DNA of 13,686 bases from JAUZQZ01 sp036985955 (GTDB lineage: Bacteria > Pseudomonadota > Zetaproteobacteria > Mariprofundales > Mariprofundaceae), in assembly GCA_036985955.1 (NCBI GenBank), contig BTQQ01000033.1, positions 1 to 13,686 of the forward strand, given 5' to 3'. The notes beneath the pieces were generated by a model. The model worked only from the letters and a program-made list of their open reading frames with translations. It did not search any database and had not been told where the DNA came from. The translations under genes and the position numbers were made by a program. This document shows positions 5,992-13,310 of the stretch, piece by piece (position 1 is the first letter of the stretch; each line of letters begins with the position of its first letter).

Positions 5992-8424
5992 TTAATGTGT
6001 CCTGGACACACGCTTATCCATGTAAATGCCTTCGATAATCTGAGGAACATAGCCCCCTGCCGTGCACAAGCCATCCGGAAGATGCACCAGAGCATGCTCC
6101 AATACTTCATCCATATGCACAACCGTACAGATATCAAGACCCTTTACAACATTCTCGGGAATTTCCCGAAGATCCTTTTCATTCTCATCCGGAATAATGA
6201 CTTCCGTCAACCCGCCACGATGCGCCGCCAACAGTTTCTCTTTAAGACCACCAATTGGAAGCGCTTTACCCCTGAGTGTGATTTCGCCGGTCATACATAC
6301 CTTTCGTTTGACCGGAATCCCGGTCAATGCACTCACCAACGAAGTGGCCATAGCTAACCCTGCAGAGGGTCCATCCTTGGGTATGGCGCCCTCCGGCACA
6401 TGCACATGAATATCCACCTTCTGGTGAAAATCCGGCTTCAGCCCCAGTTGCACAGCGCGTGAACGCACATAAGTCAATGCAGCCTGAACAGATTCCTGCA
6501 TCACATCGCCCAATTGCCCGGTGACCGTCAGTTTTCCCTTGCCCGGCATCAATGCCGTCTCAATCTGCAACAATTCACCACCAACCTCGGTCCATGCAAG
6601 TCCTGTCACAACGCCAATCTGATCTTCGTCCTCCGCCATGCCGAAACGGTATTGCCGTACGCCGAGGTAATGTTCAAGATCCTTGGCCTTTACTTCAATA
6701 CATCTGCCGGAACTCTTCTTTGACTGAACCAGTTCACGCGCAGCTTTACGGCACAATTTTGCCAGCGTACGCTCGATATTTCGCACACCGGCCTCGCGCG
6801 TGTAATAACGGATAATGTCACGTAAAGCGTCCTCATCCACCGTCAGTTGATGTTTTTTCAACCCATGGTCCTTCAGCTTCCTTGGTAACAGATAGCTCTG
6901 GGCAATATGAATCTTTTCATCCTCGGTGTAACCGGGAATGCGGATAATCTCCATACGGTCCAGCAATGCCGATGGAATATTCAGGCTATTCGCCGTAGTA
7001 ATAAACATCACCTCGGACAGATCGTAATCCAGTTCCAGATAGTGATCATTGAAGGTGTGATTCTGCTCCGGGTCCAGAACTTCCAACAGTGCTGACGAAG
7101 GATCGCCACGAAAATCCGCTCCCAGCTTGTCAATCTCATCCAGTAGAATAAGAGGGTTCTTCGTTCCCGCCCGTTTCATGGACTGAATAATTTTCCCGGG
7201 GAGTGAACCGATGTAGGTGCGCCGGTGGCCGCGAATTTCAGCCTCGTCACGCACGCCGCCAAGACTCATACGCACAAATTTGCGGCGCGTAGCCCGGGCA
7301 ATGGATTTCCCAAGAGAAGTCTTGCCAACCCCCGGTGGGCCGACAAAACACAGGATTGGCCCTTTCATTTTACGCACCAGTTGCAGAACAGCGAGGTGTT
7401 CGAGAATCCGCTCCTTGACCTTCTTTAAGCCATAATGATCTTCATCCAGCACTCGCTCGGCGACATTCAAATCGCGGCGAACCCGGGTGCGTTTGCTCCA
7501 TGGAATATCCACCAGCCAGTCCAGGTAATTACGTACAACAGTCGCCTCAGCACTCATTGGCGGCATCATCTTGAGCTTTTTCAACTCGGATGCGGCTTTG
7601 ATCCCGGCTTCCTTGCTTAAACCTACCGACTTGATTTTTGCTTCCAGTTCCTCAATGTCGGTCTGATCATCCTCGTCACCCAGTTCCTTCTGGATGGCTT
7701 TCATCTGCTCGGTAAGATAATACTCGCGCTGGGATTTCTCCATCTGTCGCTTTACCCGGCCACGAATGCGCTTTTCCACCTGGAGCATTTCCATCTCGTC
7801 TTCCATGAAAGCATACAGGCGTTCCAGCCTTGCCGTTACGGCCGGCATTTCCAGCAGGGCTTGTTTGTCCTCCAGTTTCAGACTCAGATGCGCGGCAATG
7901 GTATCAGCCAGTTTGCCGGCATCATCCAGTCCCGCAAGCGACATCATGACCTCGGGTGGCATTTTCCGATTCAGCTTCACATAGTTTTCAAACTGTTGCA
8001 GCAGGCTCTTGACCACGGCTTCCTGCTCGCGCTCGTCGTCCTCGGCCTCTTCAAGAACACGGTAAGTGGCGCGCAGGCAATCTTCATTGATGTCCAGCCG
8101 GACAACCTCTGCGCGGGGGCCGCCTTCAACCAGCACCTTGATGGTGCCATCAGGCAGTTTGAGCAATTGAAGGATATTGCCTACCACCCCAATGCGGTAC
8201 ATCCCAGCCTCGTCGGGGTCATCTTCCGTAGCATCCTTCTGTGCCAGTAAAAGAATCTGTTTGCCGCTGCGCATGACTTCTTCAAGCGCGTTCACGGACT
8301 TTTCACGGCCAACAAACAAAGGCACAATCATGTGCGGAAACACCACAATATCGCGCAGAGGGAGAACAGGGAGAAAACCTTCTCCCGCCGTTTCCATTCC
8401 ACTTTCCTTGCTCCATTCCGCCAT
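5992..8424 (-). CDS. lon: ATP-dependent Lon protease (LonA)
   Basis: Lon is the cytoplasmic AAA+ serine protease that degrades damaged proteins and short-lived regulators. The 810-residue product has an N-terminal substrate domain (about 15-210, beginning FLPVLPLRDIVVFPHM), then Walker A GPPGVGKT (362-369) and Walker B ILLDEID (426-432). The C-terminal protease domain has PKDGPSAG with catalytic Ser 687 and GGLKEK with catalytic Lys about 730. I chose ATG 8424 because AAGGAG lies 9 nt upstream. An ATG at 8433 adds three residues (MLL) but directly abuts that ribosome site. The protein is about 26 residues longer than E. coli Lon (784), mostly as a C-terminal tail ending DKRVSRTH. It follows clpX by 127 bp and precedes hupB, the classic proteobacterial order. 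Confidence 0.97.
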   Translation of the reverse strand: MAEWSKESGMETAGEGFLPVLPLRDIVVFPHMIVPLFVGREKSVNALEEVMRSGKQILLLAQKDATEDDPDEAGMYRIGVVGNILQLLKLPDGTIKVLVEGGPRAEVVRLDINEDCLRATYRVLEEAEDDEREQEAVVKSLLQQFENYVKLNRKMPPEVMMSLAGLDDAGKLADTIAAHLSLKLEDKQALLEMPAVTARLERLYAFMEDEMEMLQVEKRIRGRVKRQMEKSQREYYLTEQMKAIQKELGDEDDQTDIEELEAKIKSVGLSKEAGIKAASELKKLKMMPPMSAEATVVRNYLDWLVDIPWSKRTRVRRDLNVAERVLDEDHYGLKKVKERILEHLAVLQLVRKMKGPILCFVGPPGVGKTSLGKSIARATRRKFVRMSLGGVRDEAEIRGHRRTYIGSLPGKIIQSMKRAGTKNPLILLDEIDKLGADFRGDPSSALLEVLDPEQNHTFNDHYLELDYDLSEVMFITTANSLNIPSALLDRMEIIRIPGYTEDEKIHIAQSYLLPRKLKDHGLKKHQLTVDEDALRDIIRYYTREAGVRNIERTLAKLCRKAARELVQSKKSSGRCIEVKAKDLEHYLGVRQYRFGMAEDEDQIGVVTGLAWTEVGGELLQIETALMPGKGKLTVTGQLGDVMQESVQAALTYVRSRAVQLGLKPDFHQKVDIHVHVPEGAIPKDGPSAGLAMATSLVSALTGIPVKRKVCMTGEITLRGKALPIGGLKEKLLAAHRGGLTEVIIPDENEKDLREIPENVVKGLDICTVVHMDEVLEHALVHLPDGLCTAGGYVPQIIEGIYMDKRVSRTH

Positions 8425-8515
8425 CAGCAGCATCTCCTTGCGTTACCCGCATCCATTCATCCGCCAATACGGCAGTCTGTGTATAATATTTATATAGTCT
8501 TGTCTTGCATCTTTA

Positions 8516-8532
8516 TCTGTCTGTCAGACAGA
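8516..8532. promoter_or_regulatory. Palindrome upstream of lon (candidate operator)
   Basis: TCTGTCTG (8516-8523) and CAGACAGA (8525-8532) form a perfect 8-bp inverted repeat around a single T in the clpX-lon gap. On the minus strand it sits between TTGCCG and TAAAGA, spaced 17 bp, a poor but possible promoter, so a bound repressor would block it. As RNA it could fold with a 3-nt loop, but no T run follows on the minus strand, so a clpX terminator is less likely. The binding protein is unknown. Confidence 0.4.
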
Positions 8533-8551
8533 CGGCAAAGTATGAAAGTTA

Positions 8552-9814
8552 TTATTGGGCTGCCTCGGCCAGTTCTTCATCATTTTCAAGCACCAGCATG
8601 GGTTTGGTGCGGCCTTCCACAACTTCGGCATTGATGACACATTGCTTCACATCACCCCGGGACGGGATGTCATACATCACATCCAGCATGACCGATTCCA
8701 TGATAGCGCGCAGACCGCGTGCGCCGGTCTTGCGGGATATAGCCTTGTCCGCAATCGCTTCCAGCGCATCATCCGTAAAGCTTAATTCTGCCCCATCATA
8801 CTCCAGCAGGGCTTTGTATTGCTTGACCAGCGCATTCTTGGGTGTGGTCAGAATTTCCAGCAATGCGTCCTTGTCCAACTGGTGCAATGTCGCCACGACC
8901 GGCAAACGACCCACCAGTTCAGGGATTAAGCCATACTGGATCAGGTCTTCCGGCTCGACTTTACTGAGCACCACGCCGATATCCTTCTCGGCATCCGCCG
9001 CTACCCTGGCGCCAAAACCAATGGAGCGTTTTTCGCTACGCGCTTCAATAAGTTTTTCCAGACCGGAAAAGGCACCGCCCAGAACGAACAGTATATTCGT
9101 GGTATCCACTTGCAGGAACTCTTGCTGGGGATGTTTTCGGCCTCCCTGCGGCGGTACGGCTGCAACCGTGCCTTCGATTAACTTAAGCAGTGCTTGCTGC
9201 ACGCCCTCACCGGACACATCGCGGGTGATGGAAGGTGAATCCGATTTACGCGAAAGCTTGTCCACCTCATCAATATAAACAATGCCACGCTGTGCCTTTT
9301 CAACATCGTAATCGGCAGCCTGCAACAACTTGAGAATGATGTTTTCCACATCCTCACCAACATAACCCGCTTCCGTCAGTGTTGTAGCATCGGCCATGGT
9401 AAATGGTACTTCAAACAGGCGCGCCAGCGTCTGTGCCAGAAGCGTCTTGCCGCAGCCTGTCGGCCCCAGCAGCAGCACATTACTCTTGGCGATCTCGATA
9501 TCTGATTTTTTGTTGTGTTCAATACGTTTATAGTGATTATATACAGCTACGGAGAGCATCCGCTTGGACTGTTCCTGACCAATGACGTAATCATCAAGAA
9601 AGGCCTTGATATCGGCGGGGCGTAATGTGCCATCATCATCCTTACCGGTTTCCGTATCACCGGAAATTTCTTCCTGAATGATTTCATTGCACAACTCAAT
9701 GCATTCGTCACAGATAAAGACGGTCGGGCCGGCAATCAGCTTTTTAACATCATGCTGACTCTTGCCACAAAACGAGCAATACAGGGTGGAATCGCCGCCT
9801 TTACTCTCCGCCAT
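8552..9814 (-). CDS. clpX: ATP-dependent Clp protease ATP-binding subunit ClpX
   Basis: ClpX is the AAA+ unfoldase that recognises substrates and threads them into ClpP. The 420-residue product matches the family length. A zinc-binding domain has C13, C16, C35 and C38 (YCSFC and ICDEC). Walker A GPTGCGKT is at 117-124, pore loop GYVG at 150-153, and Walker B IVYIDE at 178-183. An IGF-type loop (RSIGFGARV) of the kind that docks on ClpP is present. ATG 9814 is chosen because GGAGG lies 5 nt upstream and the protein then begins MAESKGGDSTLYCSFC; longer in-frame extensions lack similarity to ClpX. The start lies inside clpP (14-bp overlap), implying translational coupling. lon follows downstream. 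Confidence 0.98.
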   Translation of the reverse strand: MAESKGGDSTLYCSFCGKSQHDVKKLIAGPTVFICDECIELCNEIIQEEISGDTETGKDDDGTLRPADIKAFLDDYVIGQEQSKRMLSVAVYNHYKRIEHNKKSDIEIAKSNVLLLGPTGCGKTLLAQTLARLFEVPFTMADATTLTEAGYVGEDVENIILKLLQAADYDVEKAQRGIVYIDEVDKLSRKSDSPSITRDVSGEGVQQALLKLIEGTVAAVPPQGGRKHPQQEFLQVDTTNILFVLGGAFSGLEKLIEARSEKRSIGFGARVAADAEKDIGVVLSKVEPEDLIQYGLIPELVGRLPVVATLHQLDKDALLEILTTPKNALVKQYKALLEYDGAELSFTDDALEAIADKAISRKTGARGLRAIMESVMLDVMYDIPSRGDVKQCVINAEVVEGRTKPMLVLENDEELAEAAQ

Positions 9815-10439
9815 CCTTACCTCCGGTATGACCGTCCGCTTTGGTATCCTCCGTTTCCGGCCGGTGAAGTAGAACCTTATCAATCAAACCGTAATCGCAT
9901 GCATCCTCGGCAGTCAAGAAAAAATCACGTTCCACATCCTCCGCGACTTTTTCGACAGGTTGCCCCGTATGCGCTGCCAACATCTCATTGAGTCGATCCT
10001 TGAGCTTGATAATTTCACGTGCATGAATCTCAATATCCGTGGCCTGCCCCTGAAAACCACCCAGTGGCTGGTGGATCATGATACGCGCATTGGGTAGCGA
10101 GAATCGCTTGCCGGGAGCGCCCGATGCCAGCAGATGCGCACCCATACTGGCTGCCTGCCCCATGCACAATGTGGAAACATCGCAGCGGATATACTGCATG
10201 CTGTCATAGATGGCCAAACCTGCTGTTACCAACCCACCGGGGGAATTGATATAAAGAAAAATATCCTTATCCGGTGCCTCGGATTCAAGAAACAGCAACT
10301 GTGCTGTGACTAAATCCGCCGTATGATCCTCAATCGGCCCGGCCAGAAAAATAATCCGCTCCTTCAGCAGACGCGAATAAATATCGTAGGAACGTTCTCC
10401 CCTCGGGGTTTGTTCTACGACAACAGGCACGAGATTCAT
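9801..10439 (-). CDS. clpP: ATP-dependent Clp protease proteolytic subunit ClpP
   Basis: ClpP forms the barrel-shaped serine peptidase that degrades proteins unfolded by ClpX. The 212-residue protein has the triad Ser98 (GQAASMGAHLL), His123 (MIHQPLGG) and Asp172 (ERDFF). INSPGG at 65-70 precedes the catalytic Ser, and DYGLIDKV closes the core. A short N-terminal propeptide region precedes the RGERSYDIYSRLL block. The tail after DKVLLHRPE is Gly- and Asp-rich (HTGGKDGGE); its codons contain the clpX ribosome site and start. GGGAGG lies 4 nt before the ATG. The gene follows tig by 24 bp, and tig-clpP-clpX is probably one operon. Confidence 0.98.
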   Translation of the reverse strand: MNLVPVVVEQTPRGERSYDIYSRLLKERIIFLAGPIEDHTADLVTAQLLFLESEAPDKDIFLYINSPGGLVTAGLAIYDSMQYIRCDVSTLCMGQAASMGAHLLASGAPGKRFSLPNARIMIHQPLGGFQGQATDIEIHAREIIKLKDRLNEMLAAHTGQPVEKVAEDVERDFFLTAEDACDYGLIDKVLLHRPETEDTKADGHTGGKDGGE

Positions 10440-10463
10440 GCAGCCTCCCTGGCATCACCGGTT

Positions 10464-11798
10464 TCAAGCATGAGCGGCATCCCGCTTTTGCTGCCATTCT
10501 TCCAAACTCATACGAACCGATTTGGTCTTGGCCTGCTCCATGATGCATGCTACACATTTTTTCTCAAGCAACTTGTCACGCAACCCCGCCATCTGCTCCT
10601 TCTCGCTATACATCCATTTTTTAAATGCATCATGCTGATCATCGGGATACTGCTTCGCCTGCTGATCAAGTTCAGCCTCCACATCTTCATCGCTCACGAC
10701 GATTTCATGGGCTTCACGCACGGCATTGAGCAACAGGGAAGTTGCCAGTGCCCGTTCCGATCTCTTGTGCAGTTCATCCTGATGTTCCGGTGCATCAAAG
10801 ATATCCGAATTTGCCTCCATACCCTGCTCACGCATGGATTTAAGCATGCGCTCGCGCGTCTGTTGCATGTCCTGCTTAATCATCATCTCCGGCACACCAA
10901 CATCATTGGCTGCAAGAAGCGAATTAAGGGCTGATTCACGGTTTGATTCAAATTGCGCCTGTTCAGCCTCCGATGTCAGACGAAAACGCACATCTTCACG
11001 CAAGGCTCCGGCATTATCAAAGTTCAGCATGCCGGCCAATTCTTCTTCATCGGATGCGTTCACAGCTGTCCCCACGGACTTGATCTGAACTTCAAAACTC
11101 GCTGCCTTACCGGCCAGAGGTTTATGCTGATAGTCAGCCGGGAAAGTTACATCCAGCGAACGTTTCTCACCTGCCTTTGCACCCTCAAGTTGCGCTTCAA
11201 AATCCGGAATAAACTGCCCGCCTCCCAACACCAGCTTCACATCCTCGCCGCGACCACCCTCAAATGCCTCGCCGTCCACAAATCCGGCAAAATCAATCGT
11301 CAGTTCATCACCTGTTTCCGCTTTGCGGTCACTTTCGGCTTCAAAACGCACCTGGCTTCCCATCAACCGCTCCACCACGGACTGGACATCGGCATCCGTA
11401 ACTTCCACTGTGGTTTCGGTCACGGACAATTTGGATAATTTATTCAGTTTCACTTCAGGCCATGTCACCACCTTGAGTGTGAACTGAAAACCCGTAGCCG
11501 GTTGTACGGCGGGTAGCTCCAGTTCAGGCTGAATGGCGGGCGTGAGCCCGCTCTTTTCAATCGCTTCAGCATAATAATTCTGTACCAGTTCGGATACCGT
11601 ATCTTCATGCGCCTTGGCACCAAATTGCTTTTCCACCACGCCTTTCGGTGTTTTACCGGGCCGGAAACCCGGCATTTTGATGTTTGCCTGTAGTTTACCA
11701 ACATGGTTGGCATATACCCGGTCATATTCCGCCTGCGGTACCTGCACATTCACCGCATGTTCGTCCGTTCCAAGTTTCTTTATTTCCGTCTGAATCAT
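10464..11798 (-). CDS. tig: Trigger factor, ribosome-associated chaperone
   Basis: Trigger factor binds the ribosomal exit tunnel and shields nascent chains; it also has a peptidyl-prolyl isomerase domain. The 444-residue product is close to E. coli Tig (432). The ribosome-docking loop GFRPGK is at 44-49 in the N-terminal domain. The FKBP-type domain spans about 160-245 (GDELTIDFAGFVDGEAFEGG to FEVQIKSV). A long C-terminal helical arm region follows, with CVACIMEQAKTKSV near the end. GGAGG lies 6 nt before ATG 11798. It is first of the protein genes in tig-clpP-clpX and lies 67 bp after tRNA-Leu with no terminator between, so a joint tRNA-mRNA transcript is possible. Confidence 0.97.
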   Translation of the reverse strand: MIQTEIKKLGTDEHAVNVQVPQAEYDRVYANHVGKLQANIKMPGFRPGKTPKGVVEKQFGAKAHEDTVSELVQNYYAEAIEKSGLTPAIQPELELPAVQPATGFQFTLKVVTWPEVKLNKLSKLSVTETTVEVTDADVQSVVERLMGSQVRFEAESDRKAETGDELTIDFAGFVDGEAFEGGRGEDVKLVLGGGQFIPDFEAQLEGAKAGEKRSLDVTFPADYQHKPLAGKAASFEVQIKSVGTAVNASDEEELAGMLNFDNAGALREDVRFRLTSEAEQAQFESNRESALNSLLAANDVGVPEMMIKQDMQQTRERMLKSMREQGMEANSDIFDAPEHQDELHKRSERALATSLLLNAVREAHEIVVSDEDVEAELDQQAKQYPDDQHDAFKKWMYSEKEQMAGLRDKLLEKKCVACIMEQAKTKSVRMSLEEWQQKRDAAHA

Positions 11799-11865
11799 TC
11801 AAATCCTCCGTGGACTATTTGACATCCAATATACCAAGCAAGCCATCCGCCAACTTTCTCAAACA

Positions 11866-11950
11866 TGGTGCGAGAGGGGGGAGTCGAACCCCCACACCGT
11901 GAGGTACAGGAACCTAAATCCTGCGCGTCTACCAGTTCCGCCACCCTCGC
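11866..11950 (-). tRNA. tRNA-Leu (TAG)
   Basis: The minus strand gives an 85-nt class II tRNA with a long variable arm (TTCCTGTACCTCACGGTGT region). The acceptor GCGAGGG pairs with CTCTCGC, and the anticodon stem-loop is CAGGA-TTTAGGT-TCCTG with anticodon TAG. CCA is encoded. It lies between the terminator of the Pro-Arg-His-Lys operon and tig. Confidence 0.96.
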
Positions 11951-11970
11951 GTCACAGCCAATGACAATGA

Positions 11971-11999
11971 AACGTAACGACTGCGTCCAGGGTTGTCAT
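11971..11999 (-). promoter_or_regulatory. Candidate promoter for tRNA-Leu and tig
   Basis: On the minus strand ATGACA (11999-11994) and TACGTT (11976-11971) are spaced 17 bp. The -35 matches 5 of 6; the -10 only 3 of 6, but at the most conserved positions. It lies between the upstream tRNA terminator and tRNA-Leu, where a promoter is needed. Confidence 0.4.
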
Positions 12000-12012
12000 C
12001 GCCTGACTCTAT

Positions 12013-12044
12013 AAAAAAGGGAGCAAGGCGTTGGCCTTACTCCC
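12013..12044 (-). terminator. Rho-independent terminator of the Pro-Arg-His-Lys tRNA operon
   Basis: GGGAGCAAGGC (12019-12029) and GCCTTACTCCC (12034-12044) form an 11-bp stem with one C-A mismatch and a 4-nt loop. On the minus strand a run of six T follows. It ends 6 nt after the tRNA-Lys CCA. Confidence 0.88.
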
Positions 12045-12050
12045 TGTACA

Positions 12051-12126
12051 TGGTGGGTCGTGACGGGATCGAACCGTCGACCCGCGGATTAAGAGTCCGC
12101 TGCTCTGCCAGCTGAGCTAACGACCC
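12051..12126 (-). tRNA. tRNA-Lys (CTT)
   Basis: A complete 76-nt cloverleaf on the minus strand: acceptor GGGTCGT, D arm GCTCAGCTGGCAGAGC, anticodon stem-loop GCGGA-CTCTTAA-TCCGC with anticodon CTT, T arm GACGGTTCGATCCCGTC, encoded CCA. It is the last gene of the tRNA operon. The CTT (rather than TTT) anticodon means the AAA-reading tRNA-Lys must be elsewhere. Confidence 0.95.
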
Positions 12127-12175
12127 GAAGAAGCGGCATAATACGCACGCTATACTCCGTTGCAAGCAACAAAAC

Positions 12176-12251
12176 TGGGGTGGATGATGGGACTCGAACC
12201 CACAACCACCGGCACCACAAGCCGGGGCTCTACCATTGAGCTACATCCACC
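12176..12251 (-). tRNA. tRNA-His (GTG)
   Basis: The minus-strand cloverleaf has anticodon stem-loop CCGGC-TTGTGGT-GCCGG with anticodon GTG. The acceptor GTGGATG pairs with CATCCAC. The extra 5' G (position -1, base 12251) is encoded opposite discriminator C73, the identity element of bacterial tRNA-His. CCA is encoded. Only 1 nt separates its 5' end from the CCA of tRNA-Arg. Confidence 0.96.
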
Positions 12252-12252
12252 A

Positions 12253-12329
12253 TGGCGCGCCTGGCAGGGCTCGAACCTGCAACCTACGGCTTAGAAGGCC
12301 GTTGCTCTATCCTGTTGAGCTACAGGCGC
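12253..12329 (-). tRNA. tRNA-Arg (TCT)
   Basis: A 77-nt minus-strand cloverleaf: acceptor GCGCCTG with CAGGCGC, anticodon stem-loop ACGGC-CTTCTAA-GCCGT with anticodon TCT (reads AGA/AGG), T arm GCAGGTTCGAGCCCTGC, discriminator G, encoded CCA. It is second in the operon, 34 nt after tRNA-Pro. Confidence 0.96.
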
Positions 12330-12363
12330 AAGCCTTACCACATGCCAAACCTTTCCGCGAAAA

Positions 12364-12440
12364 TGGTCGGGGCGGGGTGATTCGAACACCCGACCCTCTG
12401 CTCCCAAAGCAGATGCGCTACCAGGCTGCGCTACGCCCCG
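12364..12440 (-). tRNA. tRNA-Pro (TGG)
   Basis: A 77-nt minus-strand cloverleaf: acceptor CGGGGCG with CGCCCCG, anticodon stem-loop TCTGC-TTTGGGA-GCAGA with anticodon TGG, T arm GGGTGTTCGAATCACCC, encoded CCA. The C1-G72 acceptor pair is usual for bacterial tRNA-Pro. It is the promoter-proximal gene of the tRNA operon. Confidence 0.96.
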
Positions 12441-12488
12441 TTACAGCAAAACTCTTCTACAACCATTTTCTTTCGCAGAAGGCGGCGG

Positions 12489-12517
12489 AACATAGGCGGA
12501 GACATGCCATTCGTCAA
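12489..12517 (-). promoter_or_regulatory. Promoter of the Pro-Arg-His-Lys tRNA operon
   Basis: On the minus strand TTGACG (12517-12512) and TATGTT (12494-12489) are spaced exactly 17 bp. Directly after the -10 comes a G/C-only discriminator (CCGCCGCC), the pattern of stable-RNA promoters under stringent (ppGpp) control. The start would lie about 40 nt before tRNA-Pro. Confidence 0.7.
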
Positions 12518-12639
12518 TCCCGGACAGGTTGCAGGACAGACCGCTAGCCAAACGCCCGCGAGTGGATAAGATTGCAGACGGAATTAATTAATAACAGGGT
12601 AACTGCTCAGATGCGCTGGATTTTGTTTCATGGCAAAGC

Positions 12640-12668
12640 GTGAGAAGCGCAAAACCGGAGCATATAAT
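12640..12668 (+). promoter_or_regulatory. Candidate hslVU promoter
   Basis: A perfect TATAAT (12663-12668) lies 17 bp after GTGAGA (12640-12645; 4 of 6 to the -35 consensus). A start about 7 nt later would give an hslV leader of roughly 85 nt. E. coli hslVU is driven by the heat-shock sigma factor, but I could not find its consensus here. Confidence 0.5.
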
Positions 12669-12761
12669 AAATATATGTGAGGATTTTAGCATCACAGCAA
12701 CGCTGCCATGGAGCAAAAGGCAGGGTAGCTGAGTAGTTACATGACAGGAAGGTGTTAAAGT

Positions 12762-13310
12762 ATGCCAGATATGCGCGGAACAACCATTTGCTGCGTTAGC
12801 AAAAACGGACAAACAGCCATCGCCGGTGATGGTCAGGTAACGCTGGGCGATACCGTCATCAAGCACGGGGCGCGCAAGGTGCGTACCATACGCGACGGCG
12901 CCATTGTGACTGGATTTGCCGGTTCTACGGCGGATGCCATGAACCTGTTCGAACGTTTCGAGGCCAAACTGGACGAACATGGCGGCAGCCTCACGCGTGC
13001 AGCCGTCGCGCTGGCCAAAGACTGGCGAACCGACCGTTATTTGCGGAAACTCGAAGCCATGATGATCGTCGCCGATGCCGAGCGTATGCTGATGATTTCA
13101 GGCAATGGTGACGTGCTCGAACCGGATGGCGCCGTAACTGCCATCGGCTCCGGTGGCGCGTATGCCAAAGCAGCAGCCATTGCTTTGTCCCAACACACAA
13201 AGATGTCCGCCGAAGAAGTTGTGCGCGAAGCGATGAACATTGCGGCGAATATATGTATCTACACCAACACCGAAATCCGGGTAGAAACGGTCAGTGAGGA
13301 TCAGTCATGA
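12762..13310 (+). CDS. hslV: ATP-dependent protease subunit HslV (ClpQ)
   Basis: HslV is the proteasome-beta-like threonine peptidase that forms a double hexamer capped by HslU. The 182-residue product fits the family (about 175-180). A short propeptide MPDMRG precedes the catalytic Thr7 (GTTICC), which becomes Thr1 after processing. In mature numbering the conserved D17 (GDGQVTLG) and K33 (GARKVR) fall exactly where E. coli HslV has them. Later landmarks are GFAGSTADA, KDWRTDR and the ISGNGDV/IGSGGAYA segments. AGGAAGG lies 9 nt before ATG 12762; an ATG at 12771 would leave a two-residue propeptide plus Met and is less well placed. The stop overlaps the hslU start as ATGA. Two cysteines (mature positions 4 and 5) near the active Thr are unlike the Val-Ser of E. 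coli. Confidence 0.97.
   Translation: MPDMRGTTICCVSKNGQTAIAGDGQVTLGDTVIKHGARKVRTIRDGAIVTGFAGSTADAMNLFERFEAKLDEHGGSLTRAAVALAKDWRTDRYLRKLEAMMIVADAERMLMISGNGDVLEPDGAVTAIGSGGAYAKAAAIALSQHTKMSAEEVVREAMNIAANICIYTNTEIRVETVSEDQS

Larger units (their letters stand above)
12441..12761. other. Divergent intergenic region between tRNA-Pro and hslV
   Basis: These 321 bp carry no convincing open frame on either strand. The left part holds the minus-strand tRNA promoter; an A/T-rich stretch (GGAATTAATTAATAAC, about 12580-12595) separates it from plus-strand signals for hslV. The rest is the hslV leader, which contains a short inverted repeat, CTGCC with GGCAG (about 12702-12722). I see no clear small RNA gene. 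Confidence 0.6.

Noticed and set aside
5535..6038. Open frame of 167 codons on the plus strand opposite hupB
   Set aside because: Antisense to hupB, covering its hairpins and promoter; no family resemblance.
11684..12547. Open frames ending GARGGSRTPTP or containing GAPGRARTCNLRLRR
   Set aside because: These are the familiar spurious peptides produced by translating tRNA genes on the opposite strand; the cloverleafs explain the DNA.
12588..12980. 130-codon minus-strand frame across the hslV leader and start
   Set aside because: Overlaps hslV antisense and its promoter region; no recognisable motifs.
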